A DNA stretch of 20,885 nt from a virus: IMG/VR virus record IMGVR_UViG_3300037300_000255, positions 1 through 20,885 of that record. The stretch is one strand, 5' to 3'. Numbering within the stretch: the stretch's first letter is position 1; each line of letters begins with the position of its first letter. The position numbers were made by a program, and so were the translations under genes. The notes beneath the pieces were generated by a model. That model saw only the letters and a list, made by a program, of their open reading frames with translations, did no database searches and was not told the DNA's origin. Shown in pieces: positions 1 to 5,276 of this stretch.

Positions 1-10
1 AGGGTATTGC

Positions 11-325
11 TTGTCGCAGAAGCGGCAGTGGAAGAAGTGGAGAAATTACTTGGAAGAGAATAGCGGTAACAGAACAACCATAGAAAAGAAAGCAGAGATA
101 CTAGCTGACCTATGGATGAACTACAGGGGAGATGATGAGTTTCAAGACTTCATTAGCTACAACGATTTAGGCTTGCCTCTTGCTTATCTAATTACTCAGG
201 ACTTAGTCAAGCCACAGAAAGTAGGCATAACCCTATTGGAAGAAACCTTTGACCTACTATTGGCTTCAATGGAGCTACCAGAAGATGAGGGCTTTGACTC
301 TCTAGATGACTTATTCTCAATTTGA
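11..325 (+). CDS. Hypothetical actinophage-type protein, possibly 5'-partial
   Basis: Encodes about 104 residues, acidic at the C-terminus (ends DEGFDSLDDLFSI), with a basic N-terminus (KRQWKKWRNYLEE) and a predicted mostly helical body. I recognise no catalytic motif. The TTG at 11 has an AGGG at 1-4 with a 6-nt gap, which would fit a Shine-Dalgarno site, but the frame is open to the window edge, so the true start may lie outside. A GC-rich hairpin follows 5 nt after the stop. The length and style resemble small conserved hypotheticals of actinobacteriophages; that resemblance is from memory. Function unknown. Confidence 0.65.
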   Translation: MSQKRQWKKWRNYLEENSGNRTTIEKKAEILADLWMNYRGDDEFQDFISYNDLGLPLAYLITQDLVKPQKVGITLLEETFDLLLASMELPEDEGFDSLDDLFSI

Positions 326-330
326 CAAAG

Positions 331-346
331 GACCCCTTTGGGGGTC
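331..346 (+). terminator. Hairpin terminator after the first gene
   Basis: GACCCC, a 4-nt loop and GGGGTC form a perfect 6-bp GC-rich stem just after the stop codon at 325. There is no U-tract after it, so it would be a U-poor hairpin terminator at best. It ends the rightward gene before the AT-rich region. Confidence 0.5.
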
Positions 347-464
347 GAGCACACTCTATCCTAAATGTCAAGTATATGTTTGTAAATAATACATTAAGAT
401 GATCGATATTTTTTTCCAGAAGTTTTGGGGTATTTAAACATGATCATCATATACACATAGGTAG

Positions 465-470
465 TATAAT
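465..470 (+). promoter_or_regulatory. -10 box placing transcription start at the ATG of 477
   Basis: TATAAT at 465-470 is followed by 6 nt and then ATG at 477. No TGn precedes it and no good -35 is seen 16-18 bp upstream. The spacing puts the expected transcription start on the A of the ATG, hence a leaderless mRNA. Confidence 0.55.
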
Positions 471-476
471 AGATAT

Positions 477-659
477 ATGACACGATATCACTTTTTCAAT
501 GCTATGTATCCTATGGAGGCTAAGAAGATATCAGAAGGTTACTCTACTATAGGTAAAGCTATATGGAGTACGTTTGCTACTATAACTATGTTAGATAAGT
601 TATTTGTATTTACCCCGAAAGAATTGATCCTGGATCCAGACGAAGTCTCTGGCGAATAG
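477..659 (+). CDS. Hypothetical 60-aa protein, leaderless
   Basis: A 60-residue protein beginning MTRYHFFNAMYPMEAKK with a hydrophobic central stretch (about residues 25-47, AIWSTFATITMLDKLFVF) and an acidic end (DPDEVSGE). The central stretch is too polar to call a membrane helix with confidence. No family recognised. The call rests on the consensus -10 box 6 nt before the ATG, the same layout as other genes here. A 7-bp imperfect hairpin spans the stop codon (647-665). An overlapping antisense frame (539-727) has no start signal. Confidence 0.55.
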   Translation: MTRYHFFNAMYPMEAKKISEGYSTIGKAIWSTFATITMLDKLFVFTPKELILDPDEVSGE

Positions 660-665
660 CCAGGG
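647..665 (+). terminator. Possible weak hairpin over the stop of the 60-aa gene
   Basis: CTCTGGC, loop gaata, GCCAGGG gives 7 pairs including one G-T wobble and contains the TAG stop. No T-run follows, so termination is only a possibility. Confidence 0.25.
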
Positions 666-1201
666 TATAAATAGATCACCCCCCTCCTCTCCTTTTGATC
701 CCATATCCCCCTAGTAGAAACATACATACATTTCTGATATGGTTTTGATATAAATCATTACGATAGGGGATATTATTTCCAGAAATTCATAGCTTTTATA
801 TATGTTTATATACTTTTATACAGGGATATATAGATAGATATCTATGCTCATATGAGGTTATCAGGGATAGGAGATACCTGGTAGGGTTAGATATGGAGAT
901 ATGTATTATACACCTATATGGTAGATATGTCAAGTAATGTAGGGGAAAAGTTATTACGTTTTCATAACAATGTGGCCCATTACCCATACACTATATCTAT
1001 ACATATCTATCCACTATCCAACTATCTATTCAGTAAGATATAAACACACTATCAACTATATGTCACATAGGTCTAATTAGCTATATATGGCTATATGGGA
1101 GGGTATAAAGTTCTCCTGATATCTCAGATAGGTAGTTATGGGAGAAAGGCTTCTAGAGCTTCTAAGACTTAATTCTATAAACTCTTATAGTATTTGATCA
1201 T
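660..1201. other. AT-rich stretch without a convincing gene
   Basis: About 540 nt rich in TATA, GATA and CTAT words, with a perfect 12-bp palindrome ATAGATATCTAT at 834-845 and a CTAT-rich run around 990-1030. Frames that stay open here (for example 796-987 on the minus strand) have low-complexity translations and no ribosome site or -10 box at a start. It separates rightward genes from the long leftward run. It could be an origin, a regulatory region or simple spacer; nothing in the sequence decides. Confidence 0.5.
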
Positions 1202-1348
1202 ATGTCTGATAACGTAGTTAACCAGAAAGCCTACTATAATAATATTAAGAATCACTTCATGTTCTTTCTACTAGGTATGTTTATACTAGGGATAATGTTT
1301 GTTCTATTTCTTGATACCGCTCAAGATCACAGATACCCTGGTACTTGA
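1202..1348 (+). CDS. Small single-pass membrane protein (48 aa)
   Basis: A 48-residue frame: polar, Asn-rich N-terminus (MSDNVVNQKAYYNNIKNH), a strongly hydrophobic helix at about residues 19-37 (FMFFLLGMFILGIMFVLFL), then a short polar tail. This is the layout of a one-pass phage membrane peptide. There is no Shine-Dalgarno site, and the nearest -10-like box (TATAGT, 1186-1191) is 10 nt from the ATG, so the start is less well supported than others. Its 3' end overlaps the convergent 72-aa gene by 68 nt, which is unusual and lowers confidence. Confidence 0.45.
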   Translation: MSDNVVNQKAYYNNIKNHFMFFLLGMFILGIMFVLFLDTAQDHRYPGT

Positions 1349-1499
1349 TACCGTGATATTTATCATAGGTAGCTTCTACTGATCTGATAGTACTATCCTT
1401 AGTCTTCCCATTGACGAATACAGTTACTTTATGATCTTCACAATGTATCTGTCCGCTAAAACCTGATAGGGTTTCCTCTATAGTTGTCTTATTCACCAT
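1281..1499 (-). CDS. Hypothetical 72-aa protein
   Basis: A 72-residue protein with alternating hydrophobic and polar residues suggesting a small beta-rich fold (GQIHCEDHKVTVFVNGKTKD). No family recognised. It starts inside the end of the 59-aa zinc-ribbon gene: ATG at 1499 or GTG at 1496, with AAGG just upstream. AAGG sits 3 nt from the ATG and 6 nt from the GTG, so the GTG may be the real start. It is co-transcribed from the leaderless promoter at 1675-1683. Confidence 0.6.
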   Translation of the reverse strand: MVNKTTIEETLSGFSGQIHCEDHKVTVFVNGKTKDSTIRSVEATYDKYHGIKYQGICDLERYQEIEQTLSLV

Positions 1500-1668
1500 T
1501 AGCCTTATCTCTAAAATGTTCTGGGGGATGTGTTTCTATTTCTATATCTTCCAAGATAGCTATTATCCTTATCTTATTGTTTATGTCTACTAATCGTAAT
1601 GATCCACATTTACAGGTGCTTGGAGCTACCAGCGGTAGCCTATCTTTGCACCATTTGCATAATACCAT
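1489..1668 (-). CDS. Small zinc-ribbon protein (59 aa)
   Basis: A 59-residue protein with two Cys pairs near the N-terminus, C4-x2-C7 and C19-x-C21, followed by a helical, Ile-rich segment (NNKIRIIAILEDIEIE). The Cys layout suggests a small zinc-binding knuckle, although the second pair has one spacer residue instead of the usual two. The ATG lies exactly 6 nt after an extended -10 box, so the mRNA should be leaderless. The stop overlaps the start of the 72-aa gene, making a two-gene operon. Function unknown; nucleic-acid or protein binding is the usual role of such ribbons. Confidence 0.65.
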   Translation of the reverse strand: MVLCKWCKDRLPLVAPSTCKCGSLRLVDINNKIRIIAILEDIEIETHPPEHFRDKANGE

Positions 1669-1674
1669 AGTTAT

Positions 1675-1683
1675 ATTATACCA
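1675..1683 (-). promoter_or_regulatory. Extended -10 promoter, leaderless (59-aa gene)
   Basis: On the minus strand TGG-TATAAT, then 6 nt (ATAACT), then ATG at 1668. The transcription start is predicted on the start codon. Confidence 0.7.
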
Positions 1684-1733
1684 GGTATCGGGAGGATATC
1701 AAGTCGGAAGACTTGGAGTGATCTCCTATTTAC

Positions 1734-1763
1734 CGCCGAACTTTAATCTCTATTTTTTCGGCG
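1734..1763. repeat. Inverted repeat at the end of the DoxX-like gene
   Basis: CGCCGAA (1734-1740) and TTCGGCG (1757-1763) are perfect 7-bp arms around a 16-nt centre that includes the stop codon of the leftward gene. No T-run follows on the minus strand. It may stabilise the mRNA end or act as a weak terminator. Confidence 0.4.
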
Positions 1764-2213
1764 AACTCCAGCGCCGATGACAAAGGCTGAGCCAATGATA
1801 ACTAAGTTCTTTACGATGTACTGTCCCTCAAGAGTTAGTCCAAAGGGGATAACCGTAAAGCAGATCTCAGGTAAGAGGATTAGTGGTAGGAAGGTTCCTG
1901 GCATCTGGAACGCTAGGAGGATAAGTCCTATCCTGTTTAAAGATGGTATTAAGAAGGCAATGCCGATAGCCACTTCCCATAGACCCAAGAGGGGAACAAT
2001 GATCTCTGGTGTTAGCCAATAGATTGTTGCTGCTACAAGATCGTATGCAGGGGATAGCTCTCCTATAGTCTTTAGTGCTCCAAACCAGATGAAGATAATA
2101 CCAATAGAGAATCTTAGAAAGGGGACTCCATACTTACCCGAAAAGTTAATCATTACCAGATCAAACATGTCCGTGTATCTGGAGATACTATCTATAATTG
2201 CTGACTTATTCAT
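1743..2213 (-). CDS. DoxX/RclC (DUF417)-like integral membrane protein
   Basis: 156 residues with about four hydrophobic helices (roughly 28-48, 60-85, 92-112, 128-148). FLRFSIGIIFIWFGALK near the start and GQYIVKNLVIIGSAF near the end have the look of the DoxX/DUF417 (RclC, YkgB) family as I know it. Members are cytoplasmic-membrane proteins tied to redox or stress responses; their biochemistry is poorly defined. It has a host-like character among phage genes, so acquisition from a bacterium is plausible. It lies last in the leftward run, 31 nt after the 37-aa gene. AGG and AAGAAG lie before the ATG, and a TAAAAT box further upstream could be an internal promoter. Confidence 0.7.
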   Translation of the reverse strand: MNKSAIIDSISRYTDMFDLVMINFSGKYGVPFLRFSIGIIFIWFGALKTIGELSPAYDLVAATIYWLTPEIIVPLLGLWEVAIGIAFLIPSLNRIGLILLAFQMPGTFLPLILLPEICFTVIPFGLTLEGQYIVKNLVIIGSAFVIGAGVRRKNRD

Positions 2214-2244
2214 TGTGTCTTCTTACCTATCTATTGTTATTATT

Positions 2245-2358
2245 TTACTTGGAGTGACAGGTGCATGAGCATATTACTCCATTGGATATCTCTTGTTGAC
2301 ATAGGCTGTGCTGATTAGTCATACACCAACCAAACCTACCTTCGGTCCTACGCCCCAT
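2245..2358 (-). CDS. Cys/His-rich mini-protein (37 aa)
   Basis: A 37-residue frame whose second half carries H17-x2-C20 and C30-x-C32-x-C34-H35, ending CSCTCHSK. Such C-x-C-x-C-H endings recur in very small actinophage proteins (from memory) and suggest a metal-binding knuckle. The ATG lies within the last codons of the upstream 53-aa gene (11-nt overlap), so translation is probably coupled. An internal ATG (M13) is an alternative start. Function unknown. Confidence 0.55.
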   Translation of the reverse strand: MGRRTEGRFGWCMTNQHSLCQQEISNGVICSCTCHSK

Positions 2359-2509
2359 TACGAAGCATCTTCATTATTAGGATAGCATCTAGGCAAATTG
2401 CGTGTTGGCATTTGTGTATGCATATCCTCTCTTGTATGAGATCAATTATCTTCTTACGCTCTGCTTGGCTACCGTCTCGGAATCCTAACTTATAAGTATT
2501 GCCACCCAT
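2348..2509 (-). CDS. Small GxxxER-type helical protein (53 aa)
   Basis: A 53-residue protein (MGGNTYKLGFRDGSQAERKK...) with the motif GFRDGSQAERKKIIDLIQE at about residues 9-27, then four Cys and two His residues scattered (C30, H32, C34, H36, C39). The G-(x)n-ER-x-(R/K)-I-I-x2-L pattern also occurs in three other small genes of this window. The ATG shares one base with the preceding TAA stop (TAATG), so translation is coupled. Function unknown; a short amphipathic helix with a possible metal-binding tail. Confidence 0.65.
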   Translation of the reverse strand: MGGNTYKLGFRDGSQAERKKIIDLIQERICIHKCQHAICLDAILIMKMLRNGA

Positions 2510-2826
2510 TAGATCAACCCTGAGTCACTGTCTTCCACTATAATGGACGACTTTCCACTTTTGTGGACTGCCTCCTCTATAGATACTATCTTAGTCGAAA
2601 TTATCCAACCGTCCTTACCGCTTATGTACATGCGCTTCCCAACTTGAAGTGGAAGCATCCTGCCAGAATCCTGGTCCTTGTACGGCTGTGGAATCTCAGA
2701 GGTAGGGCTTCCCTCCTCATAATCAAAACAATACTTGTACCAATACTTAAATTCGAACTGGCCATTGCGTATGCAATAACCGCTAGTTAGGTCATAGACA
2801 GTCCCAGACTCAGTTGTAATTATCAT
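2509..2826 (-). CDS. Hypothetical 105-aa protein
   Basis: 105 residues, likely beta-rich: MIITTESGTVYDLTSGYCIRNG, an aromatic patch (FEFKYWYKYCFDYEEG), and PLQVGKRMYISGKDGWIISTKIVSIEEA, which reads like a small barrel or SH3-like strand set. No family recognised. It overlaps its upstream neighbour by ATGA and its downstream neighbour by TAATG, placing it firmly in the leftward operon. Confidence 0.65.
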   Translation of the reverse strand: MIITTESGTVYDLTSGYCIRNGQFEFKYWYKYCFDYEEGSPTSEIPQPYKDQDSGRMLPLQVGKRMYISGKDGWIISTKIVSIEEAVHKSGKSSIIVEDSDSGLI

Positions 2827-2975
2827 TTGGTATTCCTGTCACAGAAGAGCACAAATACCCTCTTGCCAATAATGATGTCCAGAGTTGGTTGGGTCTTAAT
2901 GTCATACAGGTTGATGCCGAACACATACTCAGCCCCTATCGTGCCAGAGTGCTTGTAGCTTCTAAACTTAATCAT
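2823..2975 (-). CDS. Hypothetical 50-aa protein
   Basis: A 50-residue protein (MIKFRSYKHSGTIGAEYVFGINLYDIK...) of alternating strand-like segments ending VFVLFCDRNTK. The frame is open 30 nt further upstream, to an ATG at 3005, but the ATG at 2975 forms a clean ATGA overlap with the exonuclease stop and is preferred. It also overlaps the next gene by ATGA. Function unknown. Confidence 0.6.
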   Translation of the reverse strand: MIKFRSYKHSGTIGAEYVFGINLYDIKTQPTLDIIIGKRVFVLFCDRNTK

Positions 2976-3532
2976 CGCATTGCACCTTTCAAAAATTCGA
3001 AACAATAAATATGCATCAGTGAGTCCCAGCCAGCATCGTGCTGATTCTCCATGCCGATCTTTTCAATGGCATAAGCCTTGGCTCTTTTCTTCCAAGTTGC
3101 GGATTTTACGGGCATCCCGTTCTCCTCTTTATAGTCCAGAGCGAAGCAGAGTGCGTTCAGGTCAACAGTTCTTCTTGAGAAGAGCGAATAGCTTTTAGGT
3201 AGAGAGTCCTTCACAAAGGGCATGTCAAATGCGCCAACGTTAAACCCGACAGGGATAGTTTTACCCCTGCTGTTAGTATCGACTCCTACTGCAATCAACC
3301 AATCGTAAACTTGGCTGTCAACCTCATCTGGCAAAGGCGCACTTTGTAGAGACTCTAGTGTGATGCCGTGAACCTCAAAAGCACGTTCTGACCACTGGCA
3401 CTCACCTGGATTCATATTCATGGAGATTTGATACCCGTCCTCGGTGGATAGGCCAATCTGAATAAGCTTGCCACCTTCAGCTAGCTCACTGGAGGACATC
3501 TCTCCGTCTAGTCCTATAAATAGGAAACTCAT
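2972..3532 (-). CDS. DEDDh 3'-5' exonuclease (DnaQ/RNase T-like)
   Basis: 186 residues with the three exonuclease motifs: D9-x-E11 (GLDGEM) in motif I, D103 in FNVGAFDMPF (motif II) and H165-x4-D170 (HDAGWDS) in motif III. The His in motif III marks the DEDDh subgroup, which uses two metal ions to remove 3' nucleotides from DNA or RNA. The size suits a stand-alone exonuclease domain (RNase T, oligoribonuclease or epsilon-like). The substrate is not decidable: proofreading, DNA degradation or RNA turnover are all possible. A strong ribosome site (GGAGAGAG) directly precedes the ATG. It is the only recognisable enzyme in a run of tiny genes. Confidence 0.85.
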   Translation of the reverse strand: MSFLFIGLDGEMSSSELAEGGKLIQIGLSTEDGYQISMNMNPGECQWSERAFEVHGITLESLQSAPLPDEVDSQVYDWLIAVGVDTNSRGKTIPVGFNVGAFDMPFVKDSLPKSYSLFSRRTVDLNALCFALDYKEENGMPVKSATWKKRAKAYAIEKIGMENQHDAGWDSLMHIYCFEFLKGAMR

Positions 3533-3542
3533 CTCTCTCCTT

Positions 3543-3719
3543 TTAGTCTAGCTGGTCTCTCATGATTGTAGCTTCTAGCTCTTCCGCTAAGTATGGGTAG
3601 GCTAGGGCTTCCATGATTGACCTGTTAGCTGCCTCCGATTTAAGGGCTTCGATGATCCTTTGTCGCTCAGCTTGAATACCTGCCAATACGCCTATCTGGA
3701 AGCCCTCTTCCCAATTCAT
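3543..3719 (-). CDS. Small GxxxER-type helical protein (58 aa)
   Basis: 58 residues, almost entirely helical, with FQIGVLAGIQAERQRIIEAL at about residues 7-26, a variant of the G...ER-x-R-I-I-x2-L motif shared with three other small genes here. The remainder (YPYLAEELEATIMRDQLD) is acidic. The ATG overlaps the preceding TGA (ATGA). Not recognised as a named family; a small binding protein or oligomerising helix is likely. Confidence 0.65.
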   Translation of the reverse strand: MNWEEGFQIGVLAGIQAERQRIIEALKSEAANRSIMEALAYPYLAEELEATIMRDQLD

Positions 3720-3898
3720 CATAGCTCACCTATGTCAAGATACTGAACAGTTGAGTCTTGGGTATCCTCTGCTACCAACTTGTTAACCTCAGATGTATTG
3801 CCTAGGTCCTTTCTTAAAACCCTTATGATTCTTAGTCTTTCGTCTAAGACTCCAGCTTCGTAAGCTTTCTTTAAGTCATGAGCATCAAAGTGAGACAT
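3719..3898 (-). CDS. Small GxxxER-type helical protein (59 aa)
   Basis: 59 residues: MSHFDAHDLKKAYEAGVLDERLRIIRVLRKDL, then an acidic polar tail. The segment YEAGVLDERLRIIRVL carries the G-x3-ER-x-R-I-I-x2-L pattern. The start lies 1 nt downstream of the stop of the 48-aa membrane gene and its own stop overlaps the next start. Function unknown. Confidence 0.65.
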   Translation of the reverse strand: MSHFDAHDLKKAYEAGVLDERLRIIRVLRKDLGNTSEVNKLVAEDTQDSTVQYLDIGEL

Positions 3899-3899
3899 T

Positions 3900-4046
3900 T
3901 CAGCCTCCTGACATCATTACAAATAGGATGAGTGCTGGTAGCCATACCACACAGGATATTAGCAAGAATCCAACACCCTTGTTGGCCGTGTTCTCTGCCT
4001 TGTGGAATTCCCACTCTTGGGACTGTAGCGTTCTTTTACTTTTCAT
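3900..4046 (-). CDS. Small single-pass membrane protein (48 aa), leaderless
   Basis: 48 residues: a charged N-terminus (MKSKRTLQSQEWEFHKAENTANK), then a hydrophobic helix at about 24-45 (GVGFLLISCVVWLPALILFVMM). The positive N-terminus and short tail fit a one-pass inner-membrane peptide. The ATG lies exactly 6 nt after an extended -10 box (TGC-TATAAT), so it heads the long leftward operon as a leaderless gene. Function unknown; small phage membrane proteins of this kind often act in exclusion or lysis timing, but nothing here shows it. Confidence 0.65.
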   Translation of the reverse strand: MKSKRTLQSQEWEFHKAENTANKGVGFLLISCVVWLPALILFVMMSGG

Positions 4047-4052
4047 ATCTAT

Positions 4053-4074
4053 ATTATAGCAAAAGTGCTATACT
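4053..4074. promoter_or_regulatory. Divergent palindromic extended -10 pair
   Basis: Minus strand: TGC-TATAAT (boxes at 4061-4053) then 6 nt to ATG 4046. Plus strand: TGC-TATACT (4066-4074) then 6 nt to ATG 4081. The two boxes form a perfect inverted repeat, TATAGCA-AAAG-TGCTATA (4055-4072). There is no room for separate -35 sites, so the two promoters must compete or share one regulator or polymerase. Confidence 0.7.
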
Positions 4075-4080
4075 ATGTCA

Positions 4081-4248
4081 ATGAACAATAACTTTAGATA
4101 CCTGCTATCTCCTGACAACATATACAAAGTGACTATAGAGGATTATGATGGCTTACCATTTACCATTGAAGTACCTGGACAAGAGATCTTGGATCAAATT
4201 AGAAGGACTTACCTTTTAGATAAAGCTCTTGACAATCCCCAGGACTAG
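4081..4248 (+). CDS. Hypothetical 55-aa protein, leaderless
   Basis: A 55-residue protein: MNNNFRYLLSPDNIYKVTIE, then a predicted strand-rich half (DYDGLPFTIEVPGQEILDQI) and a helical end (RRTYLLDKALDNPQD). An in-frame ATG at 4075 exists, but the extended -10 box ends at 4074, so with 6-nt spacing transcription begins on the ATG at 4081. The -35 of the next promoter lies in its last codons. No family recognised. Confidence 0.6.
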   Translation: MNNNFRYLLSPDNIYKVTIEDYDGLPFTIEVPGQEILDQIRRTYLLDKALDNPQD

Positions 4249-4257
4249 TGGTAAAAT
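4229..4257 (+). promoter_or_regulatory. Consensus -35/-10 promoter with leaderless start at 4265
   Basis: TTGACA (4229-4234), a 17-nt spacer and TAAAAT (4252-4257), then 7 nt to ATG at 4265. The -35 lies inside the end of the 55-aa gene. It is one of two promoters in the window with a perfect TTGACA. Confidence 0.75.
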
Positions 4258-4264
4258 ATCTACT

Positions 4265-4441
4265 ATGGATGAAATTAATAATACAGAATCAGAGAAACTG
4301 AAGGTTACTGAGGCTGCTATCGAAGACTTGCAAAAGTTCTTAGCTACTGCTGGACGTAACACTACCCAAGAAACCTTGGAAGCTTGGCAGGCTGGGTACA
4401 TATCTGGAGTAAACCGAACGATGGGAATTGACCTTGGATAA
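4265..4441 (+). CDS. Small helical protein with AWxxGYISG motif, copy 1 (58 aa)
   Basis: 58 residues, acidic and helical: MDEINNTESEKLKVTEAAIEDLQ..., with EAWQAGYISGVNRTMG near the end (about 40-55). The next gene carries the same AW-x2-GYISG-x2-R block in the same place, so the two look like a tandem duplication. A frame extension to 4229 has no start signal, while the TTGACA/TAAAAT promoter fixes the start at 4265 as leaderless. Function unknown. Confidence 0.65.
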   Translation: MDEINNTESEKLKVTEAAIEDLQKFLATAGRNTTQETLEAWQAGYISGVNRTMGIDLG

Positions 4442-4598
4442 GGAATCAAGCAAGGCAGACCTAGTTAAGGCTGTTAACGAAGATGTTAACCTTTACTTAT
4501 CTTCTGGGGAACGTGAAAACATTACCGAAGAGGAAATGGTTGCATGGCGTTCAGGATACATCTCTGGCTATACCAGAGCAAATGCGAACAAGGAGTAG
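4434..4598 (+). CDS. Small helical protein with AWxxGYISG motif, copy 2 (54 aa)
   Basis: 54 residues beginning at a TTG: DKESSKADLVKAVNEDVNLYL, then ITEEEMVAWRSGYISGYTRANANKE. The C-terminal AW-x2-GYISG-x2-R block matches copy 1 just upstream. It overlaps the end of copy 1 by 8 nt; GGGA 7 nt upstream can serve as the ribosome site. An earlier TTG (4428) is possible. The paralogue pair directly precedes a nuclease gene, but no shared function can be shown. Confidence 0.55.
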   Translation: MDKESSKADLVKAVNEDVNLYLSSGERENITEEEMVAWRSGYISGYTRANANKE

Positions 4599-4599
4599 A

Positions 4600-4986
4600 T
4601 TGAACTTTCAAGCAGAGTCTAAACGAGCTGGAGATGAATTTGAAGCGATTGTTGAGCAGCACCTATCAAAGACCTCTAAGATTACAGCCAGAAACTATGA
4701 AATCCCTGAAACGGGAGTTGAAGTTGATTTTGTTGCGGATAACAAGGTACGCACTGAGTTTGTTGAGGCTAAGGGTGGTAGGTCTGGTGGCAAGAAAAGA
4801 CCAGGAGCGGAAAGAACCGATAACGTAAAGAAGGCTGTAGCCAATGGAGCAATACTAAAGGCTGTTGATCCTAATACTTATTACGTTGTGTATTTTTCTG
4901 CACCTCCAAAGACTGGCAGCTATGCAGATAATATGATAAAGATAGCACTGTCTGCTAAATACATAGACGAAATCCGTTATCTATAA
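4600..4986 (+). CDS. PD-(D/E)XK-type nuclease
   Basis: About 128 residues. The core ETGVEVDFVADNKVRTEFVEA with the following K holds the restriction-fold signature: D43, then E56-A-K58 after 12 residues, with a plausible upstream Glu (E17 in DEFEAIVE). Family members cut DNA with Mg2+, acting as Holliday-junction resolvases, Cas4/RecB-like exonucleases or host-DNA-degrading enzymes; which one cannot be told. AGGAG at 4591-4595 supports a TTG start at 4600, 1 nt after the preceding stop; ATG at 4582 (6 residues longer) is the alternative. It ends head-on against the next gene with no gap. Confidence 0.75.
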   Translation: MNFQAESKRAGDEFEAIVEQHLSKTSKITARNYEIPETGVEVDFVADNKVRTEFVEAKGGRSGGKKRPGAERTDNVKKAVANGAILKAVDPNTYYVVYFSAPPKTGSYADNMIKIALSAKYIDEIRYL

Positions 4987-5172
4987 TTAGATACGGTAAG
5001 GATCCCCACAGCTATAACAATAGTGTGTGGGGTTTTCTTTGTCCATCTTTGTTCCTCCAAGAGCGATGATGTCTTGCTGAGCCATCTCAACCATGTGAGT
5101 GGTAGGGAATCCATAGATTACTGGAGCCATATCTTTTGAACAGACAGGGCATGGGTGAGTGTTGTAGTTCAT
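4987..5172 (-). CDS. Small zinc-ribbon protein (61 aa), leaderless
   Basis: 61 residues with C8-P-V-C11 and C52-Y-S-C55, bracketing a conserved-looking centre (MAPVIYGFPTTHMVEMAQQDIIALGG). From memory, small proteins with CPxC, PIVYGxP and ALGG blocks are common in Actinobacteria, supporting an actinobacterial host. The two Cys pairs should hold one zinc ion. TGT-TATAAT lies 7 nt before the ATG, so the message is leaderless. Function unknown. Confidence 0.75.
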   Translation of the reverse strand: MNYNTHPCPVCSKDMAPVIYGFPTTHMVEMAQQDIIALGGTKMDKENPTHYCYSCGDPYRI

Positions 5173-5179
5173 AAGATTA

Positions 5180-5188
5180 ATTATAACA
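5180..5188 (-). promoter_or_regulatory. Extended -10 promoter, leaderless (zinc ribbon)
   Basis: Minus-strand TGT-TATAAT, 7 nt, then ATG at 5172. A second TATAAT lies about 11 nt further upstream (5191-5196), so start-site selection may vary. Confidence 0.65.
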
Positions 5189-5276
5189 CGATTATAATGA
5201 GATATGCTCTCAATTCATCACTTTTACAAAAAATGTTTAATAAAACTTTAAGGCATTGATCACCAGGAACTGATGG

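Noticed and set aside
539-727. Minus-strand open frame of 62 codons opposite the 60-aa gene
   Set aside because: No ribosome site or correctly placed -10 box at its start; it is antisense to a better-supported leaderless gene.
796-987. Minus-strand open frame of 63 codons in the AT-rich stretch
   Set aside because: The translation is dominated by Tyr/Ile/His/Ser from TATA and CTAT words, and there is no start signal; low-complexity artefact.
990-1060. CRISPR-like or iteron repeats of CTAT words
   Set aside because: No repeat unit of constant length or spacing; simple-sequence bias explains it.
1484-2022. Two plus-strand open frames (1484-1780 and 1777-2022)
   Set aside because: Antisense to the zinc-ribbon and DoxX-like genes, which have better start signals and recognisable proteins.
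4634-4828. Plus-strand open frame inside the nuclease gene
   Set aside because: Shifted frame of a gene with a clear PD-(D/E)XK core; no motif of its own.
5260-5275. Terminator after the 2OG oxygenase (CATCAG-TTC-CTGGTG on the minus strand)
   Set aside because: Only 6 pairs with one wobble, and the nearest T-rich tract is too far away; not strong enough to list as a feature.
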